Origin: Foliimonas ilicis | Lineage (GTDB): Bacteria > Pseudomonadota > Alphaproteobacteria > Rhizobiales > Rhizobiaceae | Assembly: GCF_039939195.1 (NCBI RefSeq) | Contig: NZ_JBDUUH010000001.1 | Location: forward strand, 248,001 to 312,000 | Length of the DNA: 64,000 nt | Direction: 5' to 3' | Shown: in pieces, positions 33,877-42,330 of the stretch | Position numbering within the stretch: the first letter of the stretch is position 1 | Layout of the letters: the number at the start of each line of letters is the position of its first letter | Position numbers and translations under genes: made by a program | The notes under the pieces: generated by a model | The model's input: only the letters and a program-made list of their open reading frames with translations | Databases searched by the model: none | Told to the model about the DNA's origin: nothing

Positions 33877-35487
33877 ATGTCGATTTTCACGCTTTCCCGC
33901 CGCCGGTTTCTTGCCGGTTCATCCCTGCTGCTGGCATCGACCGCCATGCCGAATTTTGCCTTTGCGCAAACGCCGGTGAAAGGCGGCAGGCTGGTAGTGG
34001 CGGCCGATTCCGAACCGCGCAATCTCAACCCGGCAATCGTCGCCTCGAACGGCGTGTTCTTCGTCGCCAGCAAGGTGATCGAGCCGCTAGCGGAAGCATC
34101 CTTCGAAAGCGCTGACGGTCTGTCGCCGCGCCTTGCGATCGCTTGGGTAGGCTCCGAAGACGGCAAGACCGTCACCTTCAAGCTGCGCGAAGGCGTGACA
34201 TGGCATGATGGCAAGCCGTTCAGCTCGGCAGATGTCGCGTTTTCCGCGCTCGAAGTCTGGAAAAAGCTGCAAAACCTTGGCCGCACGATCTTCAAGGATC
34301 TCGAAGCGGTCGATACGCCGGACGAGCACACCGCGATTTTCCGCTTTGCGACGCCGACGCCGTTCCAGCTTATCCGCAACGCCCTGCCCGCCGTCACCAG
34401 CGTTCTGCCGAAGCATCTTTATGAAGGCACCGACATTGCCGAAAACCCTGCCAACAATAATCTCGTCGGCACCGGGCCTTTCAAATTCGCCGAGCATAAG
34501 GCCGGTGAATATTACCGGCTGACGCGCAATGAAGCCTATTGGGAAAAGGACCAGCCTGCGCTCGACGAGATCATCTACAGGGTTCTGCCAGACCGTGCGG
34601 CAGCCGCAGGCGCGCTCGAGGCCGAAGAAATCCAGCTTGCCGCCTTCTCTGCCGTGCCGCTGGCCGATCTGGAGCGCATCTCGAAGGTCGAGGGCATTGA
34701 GGTCATTTCCAAGGGCTATGAAGCGCTGACCTATCAGATCGTGGTCGAAATCAACCATCGCCGCAAGGAACTCGCCGACCTCAAAGTGCGGCAGGCGATT
34801 GCCCACGCGATCGACAAGGATTTCGTCGTGAAGACGATCTTCCTCGGTTACGCAACAGCCGCGACGGGGCCGGTGCCGCTCAATGACAAGCAGTTCTACA
34901 CCTCCGAAGTGCCGACCTACGCTTTCGACACGGCCCGCGCCAATGCCTTACTGGACGAGGCAGGCTACCAGCGCGGCGCGGATGGCAAGCGCTTCGCGCT
35001 GAAGCTTCTGCCAGCACCTTATTTCAACGAGACGCGCCAGTTCGGCGATTATCTGCGCCAAGCGCTTGCGGAAATCGGCATCGATGCGCAGCTCGTCAAC
35101 AATGATGCTGCCGCCCATCAGAAGGCCGTCTACACCGACCATGATTTCGATCTGGCAGTCGCCCCGCCAGTCTTCCGCGGCGACCCGGCGATTTCCACCA
35201 CGATCCTCGTCCAAAGCGGTATTCCCGATGGTGTGCCGTTTTCCAATCAGGGCGGCTACAAAAATGCCGAGCTCGACGCGCTGATCCAGAAGGCATCGGA
35301 AACGATCGACGCTGATGCGCGCACCGCGCTTTACCGTGACTTTCAGAAGCTGGTCGTCGAGGATCTGCCGCTCATCAATGTCGCCGAATGGGGCTTCATC
35401 ACCGTCGCGCGAACATCGGTAAAGAACGTTTCCAACAATCCGCGCTGGGCCGTCTCGAACTGGGCGGACACCTGGTTGGAAACATGA
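33877..35487 (+). CDS. Oligopeptide-type ABC transporter substrate-binding protein
   Basis: A 536-residue family 5 solute-binding protein. Its N-terminus has a twin-arginine signal (SRRRFLAGSSLLLAS... ending ANFAFAQ). The mature part carries the family 5 opening (GGRLVVAADSEPRNLNP) and the core block KLREGVTWHDGKPFSSADV. It heads an operon with two permeases and two ATPases. The last two genes suggest small peptide or cysteine-related cargo, but the ligand is not known. Confidence 0.92.
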   Translation: MSIFTLSRRRFLAGSSLLLASTAMPNFAFAQTPVKGGRLVVAADSEPRNLNPAIVASNGVFFVASKVIEPLAEASFESADGLSPRLAIAWVGSEDGKTVTFKLREGVTWHDGKPFSSADVAFSALEVWKKLQNLGRTIFKDLEAVDTPDEHTAIFRFATPTPFQLIRNALPAVTSVLPKHLYEGTDIAENPANNNLVGTGPFKFAEHKAGEYYRLTRNEAYWEKDQPALDEIIYRVLPDRAAAAGALEAEEIQLAAFSAVPLADLERISKVEGIEVISKGYEALTYQIVVEINHRRKELADLKVRQAIAHAIDKDFVVKTIFLGYATAATGPVPLNDKQFYTSEVPTYAFDTARANALLDEAGYQRGADGKRFALKLLPAPYFNETRQFGDYLRQALAEIGIDAQLVNNDAAAHQKAVYTDHDFDLAVAPPVFRGDPAISTTILVQSGIPDGVPFSNQGGYKNAELDALIQKASETIDADARTALYRDFQKLVVEDLPLINVAEWGFITVARTSVKNVSNNPRWAVSNWADTWLET

Positions 35488-35579
35488 CATGATCGGGCCA
35501 ATTGCATCGATAATTGGTCTGCTCGCGTGTTTTTTGAAAGCCTAGTTCTTACTGTCGGCGTTAGCACGGTTAGAGCCGG

Positions 35580-36566
35580 ATGAAGCGCGCGCTCCGCCTT
35601 GTCCGTCGTCGTCTTCTATCCAGCATTCCGGTGCTGCTGATCGTCGTAATCGGCACGTTCTTCCTGCTCGAAGCAGCGCCCGGCGACGCGGTGGATGCCT
35701 ATTCGGCGTCGCTTGGCGGCGATTCTGCGCTTATCGAAGGGCTACGTCAAAGCTGGGGGCTCGATCGGTCTGCCGGGACACGACTGGCGACCTATCTATG
35801 GGCGCTACTGCATCTCGATCTCGGCCATTCCGTCACCTTCTCACGACCCATTCTGGACGTAATCCTCGAGCGGCTTCCCAACACGCTGCTTCTGATGGGC
35901 AGCGCCACGGCGCTTTCATTCTTCCTCGGCTCGGCGCTTGGCATCGTGGCGGGCGCGCGACCGGGAAGCTTCCGCGACCGCTTCCTATCGATCGGCTCGC
36001 TGGCGCTTTATGCTGTTCCGGGTTTCTGGCTGGGCCTCGTGCTGACTGTGCTTTTTTCCGTACAGCTACGCTGGTTTCCGATTTCAGGCATCGAAACCAT
36101 CGCATCCGGCAAAACCGGCTTTGCGCGTGCCGCCGACATTGCGTGGCATCTGGCGCTGCCCGTGTCGGCGCTCGGCCTCATCTATCTGGCGCTTTATCTG
36201 CGCATGATGCGCGCAGGCATGGCGGAAGTCTGGCGCATGGATTTCATTCTGGCCGCCCGCGCCAAAGGCCTTAGCCGGACGCGCATCGTCCTGCGTCATG
36301 TGGCACGCAACGCGCTTCTGCCGCTCGTTACCATGCTCGGCGTTCAATCCGCCGCGATGCTCGGCGGCAGCGTCGTCATCGAAAGCGTATTTTCCGTTCC
36401 GGGCCTCGGACGGCTCGCGCAAGAGGCCGTCGCATCGCGCGACACGCCGCTTTTGCTCGGCATCATTCTGGTAAGCGCCGTCGTCGTTATACTGGTCAAT
36501 CTGGCGGTCGATTGCGTTTACGCGCTGCTCGACCCACGTGTCGGCGCAAGCGAGGGCACAGCATGA
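35580..36566 (+). CDS. Oligopeptide-type ABC transporter permease (DppB-like)
   Basis: A 328-residue permease with an N-terminal helix, a periplasmic loop and five further helices. The EAA-type loop reads around DFILAARAKGLSRTRIVLRHV. It begins 92 bp after the binding-protein gene and overlaps the next permease start by 4 bp (ATGA). Confidence 0.92.
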   Translation: MKRALRLVRRRLLSSIPVLLIVVIGTFFLLEAAPGDAVDAYSASLGGDSALIEGLRQSWGLDRSAGTRLATYLWALLHLDLGHSVTFSRPILDVILERLPNTLLLMGSATALSFFLGSALGIVAGARPGSFRDRFLSIGSLALYAVPGFWLGLVLTVLFSVQLRWFPISGIETIASGKTGFARAADIAWHLALPVSALGLIYLALYLRMMRAGMAEVWRMDFILAARAKGLSRTRIVLRHVARNALLPLVTMLGVQSAAMLGGSVVIESVFSVPGLGRLAQEAVASRDTPLLLGIILVSAVVVILVNLAVDCVYALLDPRVGASEGTA

Positions 36567-37393
36567 GTTTTCGCGGTCGTTTCTTGCGCTCGCCAGAAGC
36601 CATTGCCGGAACGCTCATTCTGGCAATCCTCATCGCGATGGCTCTTTCCGCGCCCTTTCTTTTTCCCCGCGATCCTTTGTCGATAGCAGGGCCTGCCTTG
36701 CTGCGACCGTTTCAGGACTGGTCGCTGCCGCTCGGCACGGATCGTCTGGGGCGCGATGTGTTTGCGGGCTTGTTCCACGGCGCGCGCACGTCGCTGGCCG
36801 TCGGTCTCGCTGCCGCCGCCGCCTCCATCATCGTCGGCGCAGTCGTCGGAACACTCTCCGGCTTTGCGGGCGGGTTGATCGACGAGACGCTGATGCGCAT
36901 CACCGATGCGTTCCAGACCGTTCCCGGCTTTCTCCTTGCGCTCGCCTTCGTCAGCGTCGTCGGCCCTTCCCTGGGCGTCGTCATCGCAGCAATCGCGCTT
37001 AGCGCATGGACCGGACCGGCTCGGATCGCACGTGCCGAAGTGCTGACGATCCGTGAACGCGATTACGTCGCCAACGCGCGCATCGTTGGCATGCATCCGC
37101 TGGAAATCGCCTTTCGCGAAATCCTGCCCAATGCATTGCCGCCAGTGCTCGCTCTGTCTTCGGTGATCGTCGCAAGCGCGATCCTTATCGAAGCCGCGCT
37201 CTCCTTTCTGGGCCTTGGCGACCCGAACCGTGTGACATGGGGCGGCATGATCGCCGAGGGCCGAACCGTGCTGCGCTCAGCGCCCTACCTCTCGATCATC
37301 CCCGGCATCGCGCTCGTCTTCACCGTTCTCGGTGTCTATTTCGTTGGTGAAGGTGCTGTCGAATCTTCCGCCACACGGCGCAGCCTTTCATGA
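36563..37393 (+). CDS. Oligopeptide-type ABC transporter permease (DppC-like)
   Basis: 276 residues from the ATG at 36563 in the ATGA overlap with the upstream stop; a longer upstream frame is a read-through. It has the N-terminal DppC segment (PRDPLSIAGPALLRPF..LGTDRLGRDVFAGLFHGART), six helices and the EAA loop at DYVANARIVG...REILPNALP. It pairs with the preceding permease. Confidence 0.92.
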   Translation: MSFRGRFLRSPEAIAGTLILAILIAMALSAPFLFPRDPLSIAGPALLRPFQDWSLPLGTDRLGRDVFAGLFHGARTSLAVGLAAAAASIIVGAVVGTLSGFAGGLIDETLMRITDAFQTVPGFLLALAFVSVVGPSLGVVIAAIALSAWTGPARIARAEVLTIRERDYVANARIVGMHPLEIAFREILPNALPPVLALSSVIVASAILIEAALSFLGLGDPNRVTWGGMIAEGRTVLRSAPYLSIIPGIALVFTVLGVYFVGEGAVESSATRRSLS

Positions 37394-38154
37394 GCGCACT
37401 GCTTTCCATCCGCGCATTGTCGGTCGCTTATCGCCAGAATGAGCACACTGTAGCTGCGCTCAAGCCGATCGATCTCGACATCCAAACTGGCGAAAAGCTC
37501 GCGATCATTGGCGAGAGCGGGTCGGGCAAAAGCACACTGGCGCTGTCCATCGCCGGGCTGCTTCCGCGCGCTGCGATGCGCTCCGGCACTATCGAATGGC
37601 CCGCGCTCGGCCATGCGCCAATCAATGGGCGCGACATCGGTTATGTTTTTCAGGACCCATCATCGAGCCTCGATCCAGTCATTACGATCGGCGAGCAGAT
37701 TGCCGAGGTACAGCGCGCGCATATGGGTGTGAGTTGGCGGCAGGCTTACAAGGCAGCGGAAGATTTGCTCGGGCGCGTTCGCCTGCCCGATCCGGCAAGT
37801 CTCATAAAAGCGTACCCGCATCAGCTTTCCGGCGGGCAGCGTCAGCGCGTGGCAATTGCCGCCGCAATTGCTGCAAGTCCGAAGCTTCTGATTGCGGATG
37901 AGGCGACAAGTGCGCTCGACACAATCGTTCAGGCCGAGATCGTCGCGTTGATCCGCAGACTGGTCGAAGAAGACGGCATGACGCTGATTTTCATCAGTCA
38001 CGATATTGCGCTCGCCTCCCAGCTTGCCGACCGCATTGCCGTATTTCGAAACGGTGAACTGGTCGAGATCGGTCAAACCGAACAGATCGTAAATGCACCT
38101 TCTCACGCCTACACGCGTGCGCTGATCGACGCGCATATCGGGCTCGATGCATGA
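37390..38154 (+). CDS. Oligopeptide-type ABC transporter ATPase (DppD-like, short form)
   Basis: A 254-residue ATPase with Walker A GESGSGKST, signature LSGGQRQR, Walker B LLIADEATSALD and a switch His in FISHDIA. It lacks the roughly 70-residue C-terminal extension with the iron-sulfur/oligopeptide cap typical of DppD, so it is a minimal form. It overlaps both neighbours by 4 bp. Confidence 0.9.
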   Translation: MSALLSIRALSVAYRQNEHTVAALKPIDLDIQTGEKLAIIGESGSGKSTLALSIAGLLPRAAMRSGTIEWPALGHAPINGRDIGYVFQDPSSSLDPVITIGEQIAEVQRAHMGVSWRQAYKAAEDLLGRVRLPDPASLIKAYPHQLSGGQRQRVAIAAAIAASPKLLIADEATSALDTIVQAEIVALIRRLVEEDGMTLIFISHDIALASQLADRIAVFRNGELVEIGQTEQIVNAPSHAYTRALIDAHIGLDA

Positions 38155-38933
38155 GCGAGGCGGTTCTTTCCGTATCTGGACTGTCGAAGCGCTTTTCGCG
38201 CAATGGCAAGACATTTGCCGCGCTCGAAGATGTCAGTTTCGACATTGCGCGGGGCGAAACGCTGGCGCTTGTCGGTCCATCCGGCAGTGGAAAATCGACT
38301 GTCGCACGGCTCGTTTTGCGACTGATCGAACCCGATTCCGGCGAAATTTATTTCAAGAATGAGAATTTTCTGGCGCTCCAAGGAGAGAAATTGCGGAAAA
38401 TCCGGTCTGAAATTCAGATGGTTTTTCAGGATCCGCTCGACGCCTTCAATCCCCGCGCGACCGTCGCACGGGTACTGGACGATCCGCTTCGCATTCATAA
38501 AATCGCGGAGAGATCGGCCCGACCGCGCATGATCGGCGAATTGCTCGAACGCGTTGGCCTCGCGCCGGAGCTTGCAAGCCGCGCGATCCACGAGATTTCC
38601 GGCGGCCAGCGCCAGCGCGTCGCCATTGCCCGCGCCATCGCCACGAAACCCGCCTTGATCGTGCTGGACGAAGCCGTTTCAGCGCTCGACGTTTCGGTGC
38701 GGGCGCAGATCATCGATTTGCTTGTCGCCCTGCAAAAAAGCGACAACATTGCCTATCTCTTCATTTCGCACGATCTGGGATTGGTGCGGGCGATAGCGAA
38801 CCGAGTGGCGATCATGGAGCAGGGGCGAATTGTCGAAACCGGCGATGCGCGAACCGTGATCTCGAATCCGCAATCAGCCATCGGCAAGGCCTTGGTTGCA
38901 GCAGCGCCAAGGATCAGGAGAAATGCAGAATGA
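38151..38933 (+). CDS. Oligopeptide-type ABC transporter ATPase (DppF-like, short form)
   Basis: A 260-residue ATPase with Walker A GPSGSGKST, signature ISGGQRQR, Walker B LIVLDEAVSALD and a switch His in FISHDLG. Like its partner it lacks the usual C-terminal cap. It overlaps the next gene by 4 bp, tying the hydrolase to the importer. Confidence 0.9.
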   Translation: MSEAVLSVSGLSKRFSRNGKTFAALEDVSFDIARGETLALVGPSGSGKSTVARLVLRLIEPDSGEIYFKNENFLALQGEKLRKIRSEIQMVFQDPLDAFNPRATVARVLDDPLRIHKIAERSARPRMIGELLERVGLAPELASRAIHEISGGQRQRVAIARAIATKPALIVLDEAVSALDVSVRAQIIDLLVALQKSDNIAYLFISHDLGLVRAIANRVAIMEQGRIVETGDARTVISNPQSAIGKALVAAAPRIRRNAE

Positions 38934-39436
38934 CGGATGATTCCGAGAGAGCAGAAAAACTCAGCCGCGAACTGGATTCCGCATTCAAGAACCGCGCCGA
39001 TCTCTATCGGCTTTTCTACGAAGAACTCGTCACCCAATTCGGGGAGATACAGGCCGAGGCGATCATGGTCAGCGCTGTCGAGAAGCGCGGGCAGGAAGTC
39101 GCGCAGCTTGCCTTTTCCAATTTCGGCCCGAATGAAGCGCGCAAGATCGGTGAGGCATTTCTGGCCGTCAGCCCTGATGGCGGGCGCATGTATCCGACCG
39201 ATGTCGAGCGCAGCGATACGGCGATCACCTTCAAGGTGCGCCGCTGCCCGCTGAAGGATGCATGGGTCGAGGCCGGTGTCAGCGAAGACAGGCTGACCAC
39301 GCTCTGCCGCATCGCAGGCGCTTTCGACCGCGGCCTGTTTGAGGCGACCGGGGTGCATTTTGACAATGTCACATGGACGCCCGGCCATGGCTCCGGCTGC
39401 TGCCACATTTCACTGACAAACCGCGACGCGGCATAA
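38930..39436 (+). CDS. L-2-amino-thiazoline-4-carboxylate (ATC) hydrolase family protein
   Basis: A 168-residue protein of the family named for the Pseudomonas ATC hydrolase, which opens the thiazoline ring on the way to L-cysteine. The conserved Cys-containing segment TFKVRRCPLKDAW and the late GSGCCHISL fit this family. Many members are uncharacterised, so the actual reaction may differ. Its place between an importer and a dipeptidase suggests it processes the imported compound in the cytoplasm. No signal peptide is present. Confidence 0.7.
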   Translation: MTDDSERAEKLSRELDSAFKNRADLYRLFYEELVTQFGEIQAEAIMVSAVEKRGQEVAQLAFSNFGPNEARKIGEAFLAVSPDGGRMYPTDVERSDTAITFKVRRCPLKDAWVEAGVSEDRLTTLCRIAGAFDRGLFEATGVHFDNVTWTPGHGSGCCHISLTNRDAA

Positions 39437-39445
39437 GGAGCATTC

Positions 39446-40501
39446 ATGCAGCTTGTTTTCGACGGCCATAACGACGTTCTTTTGCGCCTTTGGCTCCATC
39501 AGCAGGCGGGCGGCGATCCGGTCGAGCGGTTTCTCGAAGGTTCGCGCGATGGCCATATCGACGCCGGACGCGCACGCGCCGGAGGGCTGGCAGGCGGGCT
39601 TTGCGCGATCTACGTTCCCTCGCCTTTCCCGAAATCCCGCGCACCGCGCAGCAAGGAGGGGCATTATGACGCCCCGCTTGCCGAACCTCTGGATCGCGGC
39701 CCTTCGCTCGACATTTCGATTGGCATGGCATCGATCGCTCAAAAGCTCGACCGCGCCGGAGCGTGGACGCTTTGCCGCTCGGTCGCCGATATCGAAAACG
39801 CCATCGACAATGACAGTTTTGCCGCCGTGCTCCATCTGGAAGGCTGCGAGGCGATCGGTGCCGATCTTTCTGCGCTCGACGTGTTCTACGCTGCAGGCCT
39901 GCGGTCGCTCGGTCCGGTCTGGAGCCGCAACAATATCTTCGCGCATGGCGTGCCGTTTTCATATCCGAAAAGCCCCGATACCGGCCCCGGCCTGACAGAT
40001 GCCGGACGCGACCTCGTCAAGGCATGCAATGAGCTCGGCATATTGATCGACCTCGCCCACATTACCGAGAAAGGGTTCTGGGACGTGGCGGAAATCACCG
40101 ACCAGCCGCTGGTCGCCAGCCATTCAAACGCGCATGCGCTGACGCCGGTTGCCCGCAACCTCACCGACAAGCAGCTCGACGCGATACGCGAGAGCAAGGG
40201 CATTGTCGGCCTCAACTTCGCAGTCACCATGCTGCGAGCGGATGGGCAGGAAGTTGCCGACACGTCGCTTTCCGACTTGGTGCGCCATATCGATCATCTT
40301 GTGGAGCGTATGGGCATCGACTGCGTGGCGCTAGGGTCGGATTTTGATGGTGCACTGATCCCAAAGGAAATCGGCGATGCGGCGGGGCTGCAATCGCTGA
40401 TCCGTGCCTTGCAGGGCGCTGGATATAGCGCGACTGAACTGGAAAAAATCAGCCAGGGCAATTGGCTGCGGATTTTACGCTCGGCATGGAAGGAACACTG
40501 A
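39446..40501 (+). CDS. M19-family dipeptidase (membrane dipeptidase-like)
   Basis: A 351-residue metallopeptidase. The zinc ligands fit M19: H8-x-D10 near the start (DGHNDVLLR), a bridging Glu in LHLEGCEA and His in ASHSNAHAL, with SDFDGA near the end. M19 enzymes split dipeptides, some with D- or unusual residues, and some are deacylases. It lacks a signal peptide. AAGGAG precedes the start, and it lies 9 bp after the ATC-hydrolase-like gene. Confidence 0.9.
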   Translation: MQLVFDGHNDVLLRLWLHQQAGGDPVERFLEGSRDGHIDAGRARAGGLAGGLCAIYVPSPFPKSRAPRSKEGHYDAPLAEPLDRGPSLDISIGMASIAQKLDRAGAWTLCRSVADIENAIDNDSFAAVLHLEGCEAIGADLSALDVFYAAGLRSLGPVWSRNNIFAHGVPFSYPKSPDTGPGLTDAGRDLVKACNELGILIDLAHITEKGFWDVAEITDQPLVASHSNAHALTPVARNLTDKQLDAIRESKGIVGLNFAVTMLRADGQEVADTSLSDLVRHIDHLVERMGIDCVALGSDFDGALIPKEIGDAAGLQSLIRALQGAGYSATELEKISQGNWLRILRSAWKEH

Positions 40502-40573
40502 TTTTCAGGGCGGGTTGCGTTTTAGCACCAACCTCCCCAATTCTGAGCCTTGAAGCACCCACAAAAAATCCTC

Positions 40574-40602
40574 TTGCAAAGAGAATGATTATTCTCTTAT
40601 AG
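40574..40602 (+). promoter_or_regulatory. Promoter with embedded operator of the TetR/RND pump operon
   Basis: TTGCAA (40574-40579) and TTATAG (40597-40602) are 17 bases apart. The spacer region holds a perfect inverted repeat, AAGAGAAT-GATT-ATTCTCTT (40579-40598). A dimeric repressor on this repeat would cover both promoter boxes, so autoregulation by the TetR protein encoded just downstream is likely. Confidence 0.7.
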
Positions 40603-40639
40603 ATTTCGCATTGTCGAACTCGTTTTTTGCGTAATCGCC

Positions 40640-41245
40640 ATGCCAAGGATTTCTCAAGCTCGTCGCGAGGCACGTCGCACCCAGATTCTGGATGCGACGC
40701 GATGCTGCATTCAGGCAAAGAGTTTGCAGGCCTTGACGATGGAAGACGTCATCCGCGAATCCGGACTCTCTGCCGGTGCGGTCTACACCTACTTCAAAAG
40801 CAAGGAAGAGCTGCTCGAATCGGCGGTTACCGAGTCGCTTGGCGAAATTCGCCAGCTTTTCGATCTGTTTCTGGAGCCTGAACCCGTATCGCCCTCGGCT
40901 TTCGTCAGAGAAGGTCTAACGACGATCGTGAAATATTCCGAGCACCGGCAATACGATCTCGCAAAAATTTGCATGGCGTGCTGGAACGAAGCGCAGAGCA
41001 ACCCCGATCTGCATAAAACGCTGTCCAGGATTTACAGCGGCCTTCGTGAAGAACTCGTACCGGTGGTCGAACATTGGCGCGCAAGCGGGGTCGTCGCGAA
41101 GAACACCGAGCCACGCGATCTCGCGCAGTTGATGCTGTCTGTGTTGTTCGGCTTTATCGTCCAATCGGCTATAGTTGGCGGTATCGACCCTGAATCCCAT
41201 GCGCGCGCCATTCTGGCGCTTTCCGAACCGGAGTCAAAAGCATGA
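40640..41245 (+). CDS. TetR-family transcriptional repressor
   Basis: 201 residues. The N-terminal TetR helix-turn-helix reads MEDVIRESGLSAGAVYTYFK at about 34-53, followed by a helical ligand-binding domain. The gene overlaps the first membrane-fusion protein gene by 4 bp. It is preceded by a promoter with a perfect inverted repeat, so it most likely represses itself and the pump, and releases DNA when a pump substrate binds. Confidence 0.93.
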   Translation: MPRISQARREARRTQILDATRCCIQAKSLQALTMEDVIRESGLSAGAVYTYFKSKEELLESAVTESLGEIRQLFDLFLEPEPVSPSAFVREGLTTIVKYSEHRQYDLAKICMACWNEAQSNPDLHKTLSRIYSGLREELVPVVEHWRASGVVAKNTEPRDLAQLMLSVLFGFIVQSAIVGGIDPESHARAILALSEPESKA

Positions 41246-42330
41246 AACGAGGGATAGTTCACGCTGCATCCGTCCTTTTCGCGGCCGTGGTTCTCGGTTC
41301 CGGTGCCTACGCCGCAGAAAAGCAGCTCGTTCTGGTCAAGACGCAAGAGGTGAAGGTTTCGCCCTATACGCCCAGCCTTTCGCTGACCGGCGTTATCGCG
41401 GCCCGCAATTCCAACAATATGTCCTTCCGGGTTGGCGGACGGGTGGCCGAACGCAAGGTCGAGATCGGCCAGCATGTGACGCCCGATACGGTGCTGGCGC
41501 GCATCGATCCGCAGGAGCAGGAATCCGATCTGCGCTCGGCCGAGGCCAATCTTTACGCCGCACAAGCGCAGCTTCGGCAGGCGCAGGCTACCTTCGATCG
41601 ACAGAAGACATTGCTTTTGCGCGGCTACACCACGCGCCGCGACTATGACGACGCCGAACAGGCATTGCGCGTTTCGCAAAGCAGCGTCGAATCTGCGCAA
41701 AGCCAGCAGGCCGACGCCAAGGACAAGCTTTCCTACACCGAATTGCGCGCTGGCGTGTCCGGCATCATCACAGCCCGAAGCGTCGAGGCAGGCCAGGTCG
41801 TGCAGGCCGCGCAAACCGTCTTCACCATTGCCGAGGATGGCGACCGCGACGCCGTCTTCAATGTCGATGAAACGCTGGTGGCGGGCAACAAGGCTGCGCC
41901 GAAAGTGACGATCTCGCTGCTCGCGAACCCGGATGTCACGGCGCAAGGGTCCGTGCGCGAAGTCTCGCCGGTGGTCGATCCGGCGTCCGGCTCCGTACGC
42001 GTCAAAATCGGCATACCCGACACGCCGCCCCAAATGCCTCTGGGCGCTGCCATTACCGGCACGATCTCGATCGACCGGGGCGAAGCGGTCGTTCTTCCGT
42101 GGCAGGCGCTTTCTTCCACCGGCGGCAAACCGGCCGTCTGGACGGTCGATCCCAAGACAGGCATCGTCGCGGTGCAGCCGGTCGATATACTTTCCTACGA
42201 TTCCGGTGTCGTCATCGTCGATGGCGGCTTGAGCGCGGGCGTGCATGTCGTGACCGCGGGAACGCAACTTCTGCGCCCCGGCCAGACCGTCCAGATTGCA
42301 TCAGAAACACCAGCGGAGAATGCGCAATGA
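41242..42330 (+). CDS. RND efflux periplasmic adaptor (membrane-fusion protein 1)
   Basis: 362 residues with a cleavable signal peptide (VLFAAVVLGSGAYAAE). A lipoyl half-motif (FRVGGRVAERKVEIGQHVTP), a coiled-coil hairpin (ANLYAAQAQLRQAQATFDRQ) and a beta-barrel domain follow, the usual order of HlyD-type adaptors. It is the first of two adaptors encoded before the RND gene. It overlaps both neighbours by 4 bp. Confidence 0.92.
   Translation: MKRGIVHAASVLFAAVVLGSGAYAAEKQLVLVKTQEVKVSPYTPSLSLTGVIAARNSNNMSFRVGGRVAERKVEIGQHVTPDTVLARIDPQEQESDLRSAEANLYAAQAQLRQAQATFDRQKTLLLRGYTTRRDYDDAEQALRVSQSSVESAQSQQADAKDKLSYTELRAGVSGIITARSVEAGQVVQAAQTVFTIAEDGDRDAVFNVDETLVAGNKAAPKVTISLLANPDVTAQGSVREVSPVVDPASGSVRVKIGIPDTPPQMPLGAAITGTISIDRGEAVVLPWQALSSTGGKPAVWTVDPKTGIVAVQPVDILSYDSGVVIVDGGLSAGVHVVTAGTQLLRPGQTVQIASETPAENAQ

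Noticed and set aside
40579..40598. Fur or Irr box in the pump promoter
   Set aside because: The sequence resembles part of a Fur box, but its perfect symmetry within the promoter of a TetR gene is better explained by autoregulation, and no iron gene is nearby.
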